Source: Paracyclopina nana (Eukaryota; Arthropoda; Copepoda; Cyclopoida; Cyclopettidae). From it: a stretch of DNA of 64,000 nucleotides. Made by a program: the position numbers and the translations under genes. The stretch lies in contig JAGUCH010000004.1 in assembly GCA_019096065.1 (NCBI GenBank), forward strand, positions 8,990,001 to 9,054,000. The letters run 5' to 3'. The notes under the pieces are model-generated. The model did not search any database, was not told the DNA's origin, and was given only the letters and a program-made list of their open reading frames with translations. Below, piece after piece: positions 45,201 to 55,474 of this stretch. The stretch's first letter is position 1, and every line of letters begins with the position of its first letter.

Positions 45201-48200
45201 TACCTGTCGATTCTGACAGTGCAGATATGTGCTGCCTAGCTGTGACGTCACCACGGTCTAGGTATAGAGGCCTTTATTTGAAAAGTAAGGCTATATTGCA
45301 GGGTACGGCCTTGGCTGTGAGAGAATTTTCATCTTTATTAATTCAGGCAATTAATCCTGAAATATTACCTTTCACTTGTGTCTATGTAGACGATTTATTG
45401 GTCTCTTGCAAGAATCCGGACAAACCGAAGCCGGCAACTCTAGACGATTATAAGAGGCATTTAGGTGATCTCAGGAAACTGTTTGACAGTTTAAGGGAAC
45501 TAAATGCATTATTACAAATCAAAAAGACTCAATTAGGGGTCAAGGAAGCTACAGTCCTTGGACACCTCATAAAAATTGATGAGCATGGAGTTATGACGAT
45601 GCAGATGCCTGATAAATACAGGACTGCGTTTGATGACTTCCCGATGCCTTCAACAAAGAAGCAATTACAAAAGTTCATTGGTATGACCAACTGGTTAAGC
45701 CAATATTGTCCTAACATGGCCACTTACACGGCACCTCTATTGGATGTAATGGCAACTAAACAGGGGAAAACAGGGAAGTTTAACTTCTCCCCTTTTCAAG
45801 AAAAATGCTTTTACAAGGTTATAGAGGAAATAAAGACAGGAATGTCCTTGGCCTTGCCTAACTTCAAGGAAGCGTATTTAGTAGTAGACTCGGGTGTAAT
45901 AAGTACCTCAGCTCTACTTATGGAAATTGATGCCAATGGGAAGGCAGTGTGTGTTGGGGCTCACAGTGCTAGATTCCCATTGTCAGTGTGCTTGTCTTAC
46001 CACTCGTTTCAGCGAGAAGCATTAGGTGTATTAATGATGATACACCACTATAAAAGTATACTCTTTGCGTATGAGCGGTTAGTGATAGTAACTGATTGTC
46101 TATCGATTGCCAGTATACTGGCTAGCTCATTTACTGGTAAAGATGCTTTTACGCACAGACTTGCAGCGAGAATATACTCCTTGCCAGTAGCGTGGAAAAT
46201 ACGTGCTGTGCCAAGAACTGAGATTGAAATTGTTGATATATTATTGAATAAGTATCATCAAACTGAGGGAAATACAGTGTTCTTTGCACCGTATTCCATT
46301 CAATCGCAAATTACGAAGGACATTTATGCTGGTGTTTATCCACTCCCGGAGGAAATTTCCTCTAAAGTAATAACCACGCAGGAACTTTTGACACATGTAT
46401 TTGACACTTTGGTTAATTCAGGTACTATGTCAAAGTCTTTACTACAAAAAAGATTACAATGTCTGAATGACAAGTGGGTTGAACTAATAGGTTCCTCTCC
46501 ACCTTTTGTTCATGATGACACTTCCACTATTCTTCATGCGCGTCATAAGGATGATGATGAGGTTGACAGGTTAACTGAGGTTTCGCATTCATTTGAAGGT
46601 GAAGCTAACCCTGAATCCCCTGTCTTTGACATAGAAAACAATGTTATTGTTGACGCAATTACTGTTAAGCGTAAAATATCGGTACATTTACCAGGAATTA
46701 CACGCAACCTTCTCATACGTTTGCAACAAAACTGTGAGGAAACTCAAAAACTAGTGAACATGTTAGTTCTCACTCCTGAACACGAGGTACCTACCAGTAT
46801 TGCGGCCAGGTACCGTGTCATTGATTGTGCACTTCTTGTTATTAGAAAGAATGTAAAGTTACCTTTTACGAAGGCCACCAACACGAAAGTGTATATGAGC
46901 ATGCAAAATTGTGTTTACTTAATGGCCTGCATTCACCTTTTACATAACCATTTAGGAAGTAAGAAGGTGAATACCTTGTTTACACAGTCTATGTTCTCAA
47001 CTTATTCTGCTAGAATAAGTAGAATAATTGTAGGTGCGTGCATGCATTGTGCACTGTATAGACAAGCAAATACAAGGTTTGTGGGTAAGGGCAGATTCCG
47101 TATTCCGGATAAGCCCTTTGACCTTGTTATGATTGACCTTGCTTACTTTGATCAAACTTTAGTCAAAGGAAAGGATGCCAAAGTATGCCTAGTTATTATC
47201 GATGTTTATTCGAAAATGATAATAGCTAAACCTTTGTTAAATTCCACTTACAGGGAGGTAGCTACTGCTATGGAAGAAGTAACCTCCTTGTTTGGTGTGC
47301 CTAAAACCTTATTGGCTGATAATGGAGCGCAGCTTACTAGTAACCATGCCCTCCAGCGCTTGATTGACAAGTATAAAATACAGGAATTGTGCCAATACAG
47401 AACACTGTCACCAAACAAACATTCAAATGCTTATGCTGAGAACAGTGTTCGTGTTTTGAGGAATGCTTTAATACTAAACTCCAAGTCATATAAGCGGCCT
47501 ATGAGTGAAGTATTTAAACTGTCTGTATATGCCATAAATAACCGCCCACTAACTTATTTATCATATACTGACCCGAATGGAGTCAAAGTAATACCTACTC
47601 CATTCTCTCTATTCTTTGACAAAATGCCAGGTTACCACCTTGGACGTGATGTCTTTGAAATATTGAGCGAAAGTGAGGACATCATACATAAAGCTGAATG
47701 GCAGGATGTCATGAGGAAGTATGATGAGGAAGAGCAAAGACGTTTTGAACTAATGAAAGCCACTGAAAGGCCTTCGTTTAAACCTGAAATTGGTTCATTA
47801 GTCTTAGTTATTAAACATCCTGTAAATAAGCATGGGTACAAATTCATGCAGGATCTATTTGAGGTGATTGATGTGGGGTCCCACTCCACTGTGACAGTAA
47901 AACCTTATTTGCATGATGGACTAACTCGTGAAGTCAGTCTGGATCATGTAAAGTTGTACCGGTTTCATGAGTTATATAAGTTCTTACCTGAAAAGATAAC
48001 TCATTTGCTTATGCGGCCTTACACTCCTGATGAGATGTTACAACGTCTTTCCAGGAATGAAATGCTTAAATTCTTGGAGGAGGATGAGCCTGAAGTAAAT
48101 GAGTATGCATTGCGAAATCGAGTGTCACAAAGTATTGCCGCTCGAGATGAAGCGAAAAGTGAATGGGCTTCCAACGTAACAGAAGAACTTATTACTGCTA

Positions 48201-48838
48201 CTTCTTCGCTAGGAACCTCTACCATAAAGGATCACCAAACCTTGAAACATTCTGGATCTATACTGCGGAAGAAGGCTACTGATTTGTTTAAGCCCTCTGA
48301 TGTGCGTCGCATCCAGGAGGAAAATCGTAGAATTGTTAAGCAGCAATGGGACAATTATGTACCTAAACCACCGCCTAATGAAGGTGTGACTGATTCTGCT
48401 GATTCTGCTCATATGAAGGAAGGTTCGTACCTTTCTCCGGATGAACAGAAGGCTGATAAACTCATTGACCAGTTACTCGAATCTAGTAGCAAAACATATG
48501 AGACTACCCTCTACGAGGAGCTTAAGTCTCTCCAATCGGAAGATTTACCCACTTTTGAAGACTTGGCTGCAAAAGGGAAGGTATTCCTCGAAGTACCGAA
48601 ATCCACTCGACCACGCAGCCCCAGTCAAATAAGTACACCTACTAATATGACTGGGACACTATTGAATGATGATGTCAGTCCAGTTCCTCGTGCTTTTAGA
48701 GGTCGAAGGTCACCGCGCCCCAGCCCCAAAAGCCCAGAACAGGAAGAAGCTGACATCTCAAAAGTAGTGAGCGAGGCCTCGTTGCTTATAAATCAAGATA
48801 AGTTTGATACGGATCTTGAATCGCTAGCTTCGCACTAG
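42203..48838 (+). CDS. pol: Pol polyprotein: membrane segment, protease, RT, RNase H, integrase
   Basis: About 2211 aa from the ATG in TAATG at 42203; the frame is open from 42143, so a -1 frameshift from gag is also possible, but no classical slippery heptamer was found. In order: two hydrophobic segments (residues 83-129); retropepsin with LFDSGA (Asp 199); about 600 unassigned residues; RT (LVDLTSFNK near 951, YVDD at 1061-1064); RNase H (VVDSG, QREAL, VTDCLS, IVDIL; about 1228-1343); and integrase with an HNHLG/CMHC zinc site and Asp 1645, Asp 1706, Glu 1746. A GPY/F-like segment and a roughly 230-residue hydrophilic tail follow. All catalytic residues are present. Membrane helices in front of the protease are odd for this family. 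Confidence 0.9.
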   Translation: MSEMEEEPKTDTTLDDCYVLPSFMRGECNKEVGRVYFDHLKALSEKRKQCAKRPDEKTSSAIVLAISGSQYMNETKDGLTPPRMWKGILLWVIVMLALVLWLNNYDQVVPVAIVYIIIMVCWCMCWFFPDTSHTYDVPVHVAKLTAGCIETPDENVQPEGIIKDDDTLSVFSLKLHNVCERYYIPVQITGQIRLHALFDSGAMVQIISRTLVRLVEEKLGYSLPRVQTNYLIKNFNGEEFPSTEGVVLQVAFNNRVLIRQAVFLVSDCETLLMIGNSLLVDNNIRLTSRDGSHFIDFPGRIKYKKIPLVLTKEAFYPVAINESITVLPGREVTVNASFPHEIPLVAEPILGDSDAEVDHDEVKVKPESKSVYSSFHDKCLEFSPDEDYTSATAEGCVTSVTRKGTFPVQIGNNSDEPIYIEAHSIIGKANIVKKQRYKPTQIVHKLNLSLKSLNHIVDTCYCEFIDTHILVQFVDINGLAFTDMHTFNEQVHIKGNVKQKLTRHWNHVFIASNQSDGFEEITDDLLIEFVSKWNWNSLPWVVVVPSDKLLSGEQKRIILKLNSIVEKLSVVWVKYKNVHDKCRTIALTPIENYLAGMERVVLTIMVHSYDCFPVAYQRNGNDKYYEFTILGAPTVMYKIANDIELMIHVPCPKSRDVGYMATLVYNIFGHLRYKCVADNIWVRTLMDGDVSVEEPVCLAVSSALLLLSGLPMYPHKSTFEDIKTKFGGFIPFEFKPENCACALCLANRAGSKIVCKSYTTIYEGPIADLCVRQTVIKNPSELDLVSASLEITQDEAKNQRLYEEVYNLLLQFPSEFDPHRVLNGVAGYTFPLELDTVLKFDLDHIPVEVREDYRNILIEYKDIFSDDPRSFRLWNVDPVKFQLKDNKPLVPKVFNMSEYETTQVDRKISLMLSSGLIEIVDKSLNRYSACPCFLTSRPNDEKLPMKQRKPRLLVDLTSFNKNLIFTPSEHIVPPIPTLLGMLSNSCLMSSFDVTSGYDNLPVDSDSADMCCLAVTSPRSRYRGLYLKSKAILQGTALAVREFSSLLIQAINPEILPFTCVYVDDLLVSCKNPDKPKPATLDDYKRHLGDLRKLFDSLRELNALLQIKKTQLGVKEATVLGHLIKIDEHGVMTMQMPDKYRTAFDDFPMPSTKKQLQKFIGMTNWLSQYCPNMATYTAPLLDVMATKQGKTGKFNFSPFQEKCFYKVIEEIKTGMSLALPNFKEAYLVVDSGVISTSALLMEIDANGKAVCVGAHSARFPLSVCLSYHSFQREALGVLMMIHHYKSILFAYERLVIVTDCLSIASILASSFTGKDAFTHRLAARIYSLPVAWKIRAVPRTEIEIVDILLNKYHQTEGNTVFFAPYSIQSQITKDIYAGVYPLPEEISSKVITTQELLTHVFDTLVNSGTMSKSLLQKRLQCLNDKWVELIGSSPPFVHDDTSTILHARHKDDDEVDRLTEVSHSFEGEANPESPVFDIENNVIVDAITVKRKISVHLPGITRNLLIRLQQNCEETQKLVNMLVLTPEHEVPTSIAARYRVIDCALLVIRKNVKLPFTKATNTKVYMSMQNCVYLMACIHLLHNHLGSKKVNTLFTQSMFSTYSARISRIIVGACMHCALYRQANTRFVGKGRFRIPDKPFDLVMIDLAYFDQTLVKGKDAKVCLVIIDVYSKMIIAKPLLNSTYREVATAMEEVTSLFGVPKTLLADNGAQLTSNHALQRLIDKYKIQELCQYRTLSPNKHSNAYAENSVRVLRNALILNSKSYKRPMSEVFKLSVYAINNRPLTYLSYTDPNGVKVIPTPFSLFFDKMPGYHLGRDVFEILSESEDIIHKAEWQDVMRKYDEEEQRRFELMKATERPSFKPEIGSLVLVIKHPVNKHGYKFMQDLFEVIDVGSHSTVTVKPYLHDGLTREVSLDHVKLYRFHELYKFLPEKITHLLMRPYTPDEMLQRLSRNEMLKFLEEDEPEVNEYALRNRVSQSIAARDEAKSEWASNVTEELITATSSLGTSTIKDHQTLKHSGSILRKKATDLFKPSDVRRIQEENRRIVKQQWDNYVPKPPPNEGVTDSADSAHMKEGSYLSPDEQKADKLIDQLLESSSKTYETTLYEELKSLQSEDLPTFEDLAAKGKVFLEVPKSTRPRSPSQISTPTNMTGTLLNDDVSPVPRAFRGRRSPRPSPKSPEQEEADISKVVSEASLLINQDKFDTDLESLASH

Positions 48839-49683
48839 AAAATGTAGGTGAATTCATAGATGATGAATATATAGACAGCCAACCACTATATCAGACTACA
48901 ATTGCTGATGTGCTAGAAACCTTTGAATCTGAGAAAGATTTTGAAGAGACTCTATCTAAAGTAATGGCGGAGAACAGAAAGTTTTCTCCTGATACAAAAA
49001 ACCGATTTCTAGATGCCTTTAAGCGAGGCTCACAATTACTAAAGAAAAAACTCTCTATGTCGCCAAAGAAAAATGACAAAGAAGAGGATGGAAATCAGAG
49101 TATAAAAAGTAATGTAATTCCGTCAGCCCCCACACGGGAACAAATATACGAGACAGATATGTTACAAAATGATAGTGAGTCTTCTAGTACTAGTTCTCCG
49201 GAAGATGAATTGTTATCACCAATTAAGGAAGCCGCAGTGCCTGGGGCCAGTGATGAAGTGGAGCCGGAAGGTGCTGCTGCAGCGATACCTCTAAAAATCC
49301 TCCAGCGTCCTCGTGAAGGGCTACGAGACAAACCAAGAGTTGATTATAAAGCGATGGTAACACGCCGATATAATAGAAAATTACCTATCCACTATAATCC
49401 TGGACATCCACGTGAGTCTGCGCTCACTCCAGAGGAACGTGAATTGGCCCGGATCAAATACTCGTTCAGGAATCCTAGGCCAAAACCTAATGAAAAATAT
49501 ATTTTACAGAAGGTGGTTCCTGCTTGGAGGAAAGATACTAACGTGGCAACGGTCCAAGATTACTCCAAGTTCCTGGAAGCAGGTGGCTTAGACCACTTGA
49601 ACGATAGTTTTGTACAAGAGCTGAAAAAGTTGAGGCTGAACCGCCACGAACTCTATCTGCTGGTACATAAACAATTCAAGTAA
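48820..49683 (+). CDS. Third ORF, -1 relative to pol, acidic/basic low-complexity protein
   Basis: Open from 48820 to 49683 in the frame -1 to pol, overlapping the last 19 bases of pol. It has no early ATG; the first in-frame ATG is at 48964, and GTG at 48910 is possible. The composition (KKK, EDE, SPEDELLSPIKEAAVP) resembles the pol tail, so it may be a pol extension reached by frameshifting, or separated by a one-base indel. No family is recognised. The C-terminus (YSKFLEAGG...LRLNRHELYLLVHKQF) looks folded. Confidence 0.6.
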   Translation: MASFALENVGEFIDDEYIDSQPLYQTTIADVLETFESEKDFEETLSKVMAENRKFSPDTKNRFLDAFKRGSQLLKKKLSMSPKKNDKEEDGNQSIKSNVIPSAPTREQIYETDMLQNDSESSSTSSPEDELLSPIKEAAVPGASDEVEPEGAAAAIPLKILQRPREGLRDKPRVDYKAMVTRRYNRKLPIHYNPGHPRESALTPEERELARIKYSFRNPRPKPNEKYILQKVVPAWRKDTNVATVQDYSKFLEAGGLDHLNDSFVQELKKLRLNRHELYLLVHKQFK

Positions 49684-50778
49684 CCTGATAATATGACCAG
49701 AATCTGGTCTTTATTTGGTATTCGTAAGATGCCACATTTTCATATAGTAAGTACGGTGGCCATGCTTTTTACGAAAACAAACATTACCAGCTAGTAACTG
49801 GTAATGGAATACTAAAAGTGTAAAGAAAAAGGTTATATTTTGCCTATTGCTTTAACCATAACCGAGTGTGGTCATGCTTTCTAAGTATATACATTTGTAC
49901 CATAAAGCACTTATGTATATGGGGAATCGTGATGCACAAAGGCCAAATACTCCCGTGGCAGATGCCAGAAAGTATGGAAATAAAGTGAACAAAATATTGC
50001 TGCGTCTGATTTAACAAAATCAGTGTGTAGGGTAATATGTCATCACCAGGGAATGGAGCCTCTTATTAGGCCCCTGATACTGTTATAGCTAGTATACTAA
50101 GAACGTCATGCAAATAAAAATCTGATTTGGCGTAACTTAGGATGCTGGCTTCAGATGTATGATAAAATCTTTCAGAACTTTGCCCCTAGGCAATTGGAAG
50201 TTGCAAGTGGGGTTGATCAAAGTGATCAGTGGGGCGCAGCTTTTATGCCACTCCCACTAATGATATTACTATAAAATTAACGAAGTGCCTGATGCACTGT
50301 GGCTATGTTCAAATGGAACCCTTGAACAACGCATAGATGCGAATGGTACGATGTGTGGAACTGTTTTCGAGCTTATAACTTGAAAATAACCCGAACAAAA
50401 TGTCACGAATGATTACAAATTCGTGTACCTTTTTTACGATTTTTTACTCATCAGTGAAATGCTTAGCCAGCACAATAGCACTGGCGTCAGCGTTACAATA
50501 TTATAAAATATAAGGCATTTATGTCTTGCTACCTTTTAATAGAACACTATTTGTCTCCAAAAGATGATAAGTGAAAACCATTTGCAACCTTTTGGGGGCA
50601 GCTCTGGTGTGACTAGCTCCATACCAGTGTGCGACTGCAAGTGCAAATGGGGTTGATTAAGGTTGATTAAGCAAAAATCTTGCTTCCATTATGGACTTCA
50701 GAGTTGACCGCCTCTTTGATAAAATCTTAATGAGGCGATGTAAGAGTTCAGCATAAAGGATAATTGCTGGAATTCTAC

Positions 50779-50810
50779 GCTTGAGTTCCACGAAGGTGGT
50801 AAACTCAAGC
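50779..50810. other. Stem-loop (12-bp stem)
   Basis: GCTTGAGTTCCAC, loop GAAG, GTGG-TA-AACTCAAGC. A strong inverted repeat. Confidence 0.7.
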
Positions 50811-50986
50811 TATAAACTAAATGCGAAATGTACGCCACCCTCGGACTGAACCGAACAAGGGCACTCGCATAAGATTACCACTACTATCGGCCACTTGGCA
50901 CGTAGTGTAATATAAATAAAATGAATGATAAAATAAGGTGTGTGCTGAACAACTAGGGCACATCAATTCTTAACATCATGGACGAG

Positions 50987-51012
50987 AAGTATCAGGCTGC
51001 CACCTGATACTT
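50987..51012. other. Stem-loop (10-bp perfect stem)
   Basis: AAGTATCAGG, six-base loop, CCTGATACTT. Confidence 0.75.
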
Positions 51013-51231
51013 GCATACTATATGGATTTGATAAAAAGAGCAAGAATAAAATAGGGGAGCTCAGTAGCGCCTCTTGGCTACTTCTTCTTGTCCCACGTAC
51101 AGCTCTTTCAACTGAGCGTGTACTATACAATATTGCCAAGCGTCCAGATGGAAAAGCAATCTGCTTAAGCTGCAAAAAGACTTTGGCCAACTTGCAAGTG
51201 CCAATCGACATTTCAATATGAATCAAAGAAC

Positions 51232-51455
51232 GGGTCGCCATTCTTCAATCGCAGCGCTGCCCAGCCATGGATGGGCGTGGGCTAGCGCAATAATAGCCTC
51301 CGTTGCATTAAGCAACTTTAAAAAATAAAAATTAGAAGACAAAAATGAAGGATGCGACACCCTTGCAAGCGGGTCGCCGTTCTTCATGCACTGCTCTGCC
51401 CGAATTGGGCTAGAGCAAGCGCGATAATAGATTACGTTGCATTAAGCAACTTTAG
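51232..51455. repeat. Two diverged copies of a 90-bp unit, 139 bp apart
   Basis: Copy 1 at 51232-51321 and copy 2 at 51371-51455. Both start GGGTCGCC and end in GTTGCATTAAGCAACTTTA, itself a GTTGC/GCAAC stem. Both have a GCCC...GGGC stem in the middle. Confidence 0.8.
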
Positions 51456-51540
51456 AAACGTTCTTGGCCACAGCGTCCTGTGACCATGTTTATTTAAAAA
51501 ATTATTATTATTTTATTAGTACTGAGCAAAAGGATACTTA

Positions 51541-51704
51541 CCTGAAGACTGCCAAGTTTTGGAAGGATTTTCCTCCCAAAACCTGAGCTTCTTGGGTAGG
51601 GGGGGTACCCAGAGCCAGAGCACGCACAAGCCAGAGAGCGAGTGCGCGCTGTCACTAAAAATTCCAAAAAAAAATGGAGGCGTCCTTAAAACAGACGCGA
51701 CCAC
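51541..51704 (-). other. Possible exon on the antisense strand
   Basis: On the minus strand the sequence reads TCTTCAG|GTAAGTATC at 51540, a near-perfect 5' splice site. The preceding 164 bases are open (62-codon frame including read-through), but no start, acceptor or partner exon was found. It may be a 5' exon of another antisense transcript. Confidence 0.3.
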
Positions 51705-52280
51705 TTCTAGTTTGAGGCGGTTTTACCCCTTTGTTAAAGCAAGCTGAAGTCTAGACTGAAACAGCCCAAGAATTCCAAGGGAACAGTCTGCCCTAAAACT
51801 ATAACAATGCACACCAATAGGAAAAACGTAGCGCTTATATTATAACATCCTGGCCCGCGTCAGGGTGCAATTACATAAGGGGTGTGGCGCCACCTAGAGA
51901 CCAAGGGGCCCGCGCCCATTTGAAAACGTTTTTGCTAAATTAGCAGATAATTTTGCAAAATAAGCAGACTGCAAACTAAAACATTGTAGTTTTGCTCGGG
52001 AAAAAGATATCCAAAAGCGACTGGATTTGTCAAAATTCTGCCAAATTCTAATAAATGCTGAGTAGCCTTTGCAGAACTTTCCCTACAAGATATGTACACG
52101 TATGGAAATTTGAGCATTAAGGTAAACTAAGCTAAAGTTCTTGCTCGGTCAGCTGAACAAGCTTCTATATAAAAAAGCTGACTTATATCAAAAAATCTGT
52201 CTATGATATTTTGGGTGCAGTGACCACTGAAACCATTAGTAAAAGTGTGCTGGCTGCAACGTATGTGACGTAGCCGTAGC

Positions 52281-53108
52281 CTCCAGGGGGCGCGACTATC
52301 CCCATATAACTGTGGCAAGGATGATGCATATTTTATGCAACAACCTAGTACCTGAAACAGTACATCATTGGTGCCGTTATGCATGGCTTAATAAGTTGAC
52401 CAGACCAATACTAAGTTTGGCAAGGAGTTTATAGAAAACATCCGGACTTGATTATGTATTCAAAGATAGATATCATGATGCTTGGTCATGAATTGAGCTA
52501 GAACCTACTGGAAACCATACTTTATTATCTTTTTGTTCCTCGTCTGGTTCTATGGTTTTGCCCTGGGACCAGATTGAGTTGCAAAGGTGACTGATGCCGC
52601 AGAGTATGCGCCTTATAAAAAGGCCGATAATTGCTCTAGTAGCTCTTGCTTTTCCGTCCTATAACCGAGCTATCTGTACTGGTACTCAGTCACAAATAAG
52701 CGCACAATTTTTATGTGGCCCCATTTTGGGCCTTTAATGATAACTAGACAAAGCTATAAGGTAAAGCTTTACAATGAAAACGATAAACAGTGAGTGCTCG
52801 TTTACCATTACATGGAAACAAATAAATAGTACTCAAACAGGTTATGTGTCTGTGCCTAAAGTTGGCCTTTAGCGAGCCAGAAGTTTTGGGTTGGATGAGG
52901 GACAATGACCCTTCTGAACAGACAATGAACTGCCATGAGTTGAGTAATGGTTATTGCTTGGCAAAAAACATTATTGAACGTCTTCCCCGCTGTGTGGTTT
53001 TGCTAGAAGATGAAAATAATGGCAGACACTGCCCATAAAAAGCAATGGTACGGCAGACAGTAAATGGGTAAAACGTTACAAACGTTGCGGTTAATAGTAC
53101 TGAGGGTT
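52281..53108 (+). repeat. Core repeat unit 1
   Basis: Starts with a CTCF-like core CTCCAGGGGGCGC (52281-52293). 275 bases later (G at 52560) comes hairpin A (GGTTTTGCCC), and about 147 bases after that hairpin B (ATTTTT, GGCCC...GGGCC, 52707-52742). Confidence 0.6.
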
Positions 53109-53937
53109 GCGCCAGAGGGCGCTCCATGACTCGTTGACTATGCTGCACCTGAAAATTACTGCCTGCCTGCGAAGCGAAACCCGAAATAATAGCTTTGCAG
53201 GTATGTGCTTGGGGCTGTAATACATAGCCTTCTTTACTGTAGCTGCAGGTGGCTTAAAAATGGCTATTCATGCTACAAGTATGAGAATGTTCAATGTAAA
53301 TGAGAAAATGGTTTGATGGTTGCTAAACAAAAATGTACGAACAAACCATTACTTTATGACAACTTTGTGCTTGTCTGCTTCTGGGGTTCTGTCCCCAGGA
53401 GTAGGTACCGTGCAGTAGCATTCAGTGGTCTGTCATGTAGCAGTACACTGGAATCTTACTAAAAGCTTCCAGTTAGAAAGCGCTTAATATAAGCTTATGG
53501 CCATAGGACCACTGTCTGCTAAAGGTCACACAATTTTTGTAGGGCTTCGAGCCCATTATAATGTATTATGTGTGGCCTAAGAACACTTATGATGCTTATA
53601 AAAAACTTGAAGAAAAAGTCATGTTCTATGAGCAATAATGTTAAGCGTGGAGGCTAGTAAAGCTAGCTGACATGATGCTACTATAATTTTGCACTTCCTG
53701 TAAATCGTTCGATTTTAGGGCTCGACCACTGTGCAAAATGGGGCGATCTGATCTGGAACGTGTTACTGAGGCTCCAGACTTAGCTGAAAATAACTTTCTC
53801 AGTGAAAGAAGTAAGCTTGCCCACCAACAAAATGATCGCTAAGATAATGGCGATAAAGAATGCGAGATAAGCTGTGTACGCTGGCATTTTACTTGCTTGC
53901 GCCTTATGAGCATAAAGGTTAGTACAGCAGTGAAGCT
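53109..53937 (+). repeat. Core repeat unit 2
   Basis: CTCF-like GCGCCAGAGGGCGCTCC (53109-53125). Hairpin A is CTGGGGTTCTGTCCCCAG (53381-53398, offset 277). Hairpin B is ATTTTTGTAGGGCTTCGAGCCC (53533-53554). Confidence 0.65.
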
Positions 53938-54544
53938 CGCTAGATGGTGCCGCTAGCCAAAAGAGTGGCTGGAACGGACAGTAAAGTTTGCAATATACAA
54001 AAGGTGTAGCAAAGGAACTATTTCCATTTGCTTCATCGACAAAATATGACCTAGAGGGATCATGAATGCGCACATGCTTTGTGGATAAGAACTACGTAGC
54101 ACGCTATAACTTGAGAAGTGTGCAAACGAGGAGCATATCGCCACATTGTACGTAAAGAAAATGTGCATCAATAAAGGCTTTTAACTTTGTGACTCTGTTT
54201 GTGCTTGGGGTTCTGCCCCCTACAAGCCAAATGAGACGCTGCCGTAATAGTGGCCATAAGCTGAGTGGTTGCCTCTCCACCTCAGGTTAGACTCATAAAT
54301 GAGCTCTTGGCAAATGGCGCTAATTACACGAAGGCAGTTAATTTTTGTGGGGCTCAAAAGCGAGCCCTATCATTAAAATATAAGATATGAGGGCATTGAC
54401 TTGGAAAAGTTCTGAGCGTGCTGATGTGAAAAGGAGCTCATGATAATAACCGATGCTTCTTATGCGCCAATGAGAATGCAAATATCATCTTAGCACTCAG
54501 TCTAAGAACGAAACGTTATGAATACAAATTACCGCTGTGTTAGT
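53938..54544 (+). repeat. Core repeat unit 3 (shortened)
   Basis: CTCF-like CTAGATGGTGCCGC (53940-53953). Hairpin A is GGGGTTCTGCCCC (54207-54219, offset 273). Hairpin B is ATTTTTGTGGGGCTC...GAGCCC (54341-54367). About 200 bases are missing before the next unit. Confidence 0.6.
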
Positions 54545-55015
54545 GCTAGGGGGCGCCACGGGTGGTAATCGTGAATCATAAATTACACCAGTAATGTCAT
54601 GCCATTATAGCGTAGAGGCATGAGAACCAAGGAGCAGTGCTTTAATGTGGACTTATTATTAATGTGCATTGAGAACCTTGCTGAAGCTTTGAAAGGCGTC
54701 GAGGCTAACATGTACTGCTTCTTTTACCAAAAGAGAAAATAAGACTGATGGAAAGATGGTACCGCAGTGTGTGCTATACAGACCATATTTTTGTTCACTT
54801 TTTGTTCCTAGTCTCAGCTTGGGTTTTGCCCCTTGCTTGAGCTAAGGTGCGTAAGGCATCTGGGATCAGAAGAATAAAGCGATGCTCCAGGGGCTAGTCC
54901 CTTGGTTTATGGGCTTGAACTTTCTTCTTTTCTCTGCTTATGACACCTGATTTCGGATGCCTCCACGCACCCGTATTTTTGTTGGGCGATAGCGCCCCTT
55001 ATTATAGCTAATATG
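54545..55015 (+). repeat. Core repeat unit 4
   Basis: CTCF-like GCTAGGGGGCGCCA (54545-54558). Hairpin A is GGGTTTTGCCCC (54821-54832, offset 280). Hairpin B is ATTTTTGTTGGGCG...CGCCCC (54976-54999). Confidence 0.6.
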
Positions 55016-55468
55016 GAAAGTAATCTACTCGTCGCACCGTACAGAATTTTATGTGCAAGTGCTGAACCGAGTACGAGAAGGTTATTGTTATTACCTGCTC
55101 ACGTGAGGTGACGAGATAAGACCTTAACCTCTGATTATCTGCTATGGCTTTCTACCTGTGGAGCTAATTATAATGTGTGTGACAAACGCTGTAAATGTAG
55201 CTTTTCGTTAAGATGCTTGAGAAAATGCAAAGCTACTATACACAAACATGAGAATATCGTAGTCGGCAAGGCTCGAGTTATGCCATGCTAGTGTAAATAT
55301 GATATGATAAGATGAGGCAGGCAAAGCAAATCGGCACTCGAAAAAGCCGTAGTTTTTGCTGAGGCTTTGGCAATGAATGGATGAGTCAGCAAAACAATAG
55401 TTTGCTCAGCTCAGAAAACGCGAAATGATGTGCGATGACTCAGATATCAAAAGTAGGGCGAAACTGGC

Positions 55469-55474
55469 TTTATT
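55469..55474 (-). terminator. Poly(A) signal of the 132-aa antisense gene
   Basis: AATAAA on the minus strand at the end of a GC-rich 3' UTR exon that begins at 55557 after a pyrimidine-rich TTTTTTCAG acceptor. Confidence 0.6.

Larger units (their letters stand above)
49684..55424 (+). ncRNA. 5.7-kb hairpin-rich non-coding core
   Basis: No long frame in 5.7 kb, yet the DNA is not random. It contains perfect or near-perfect stem-loops (50779-50810 GCTTGAGTT...AACTCAAGC, 50987-51012 AAGTATCAGG...CCTGATACTT, GTTGCATTAAGCAAC twice, 53381-53398 CTGGGG...CCCCAG), a spaced 90-bp repeat pair, and four phased repeat units (52281-55015). The labelling as RNA is inference: it could be a structured part of genomic RNA, a regulatory or insulator region, or a row of small RNA hairpins. 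Confidence 0.45.

Noticed and set aside
52844..53038. 64-aa plus-strand frame in the core
   Set aside because: Short, isolated, no conserved counterpart in the other core units.
54100..54180. tRNA-like folding in the core
   Set aside because: No A/B boxes or cloverleaf could be supported by eye.
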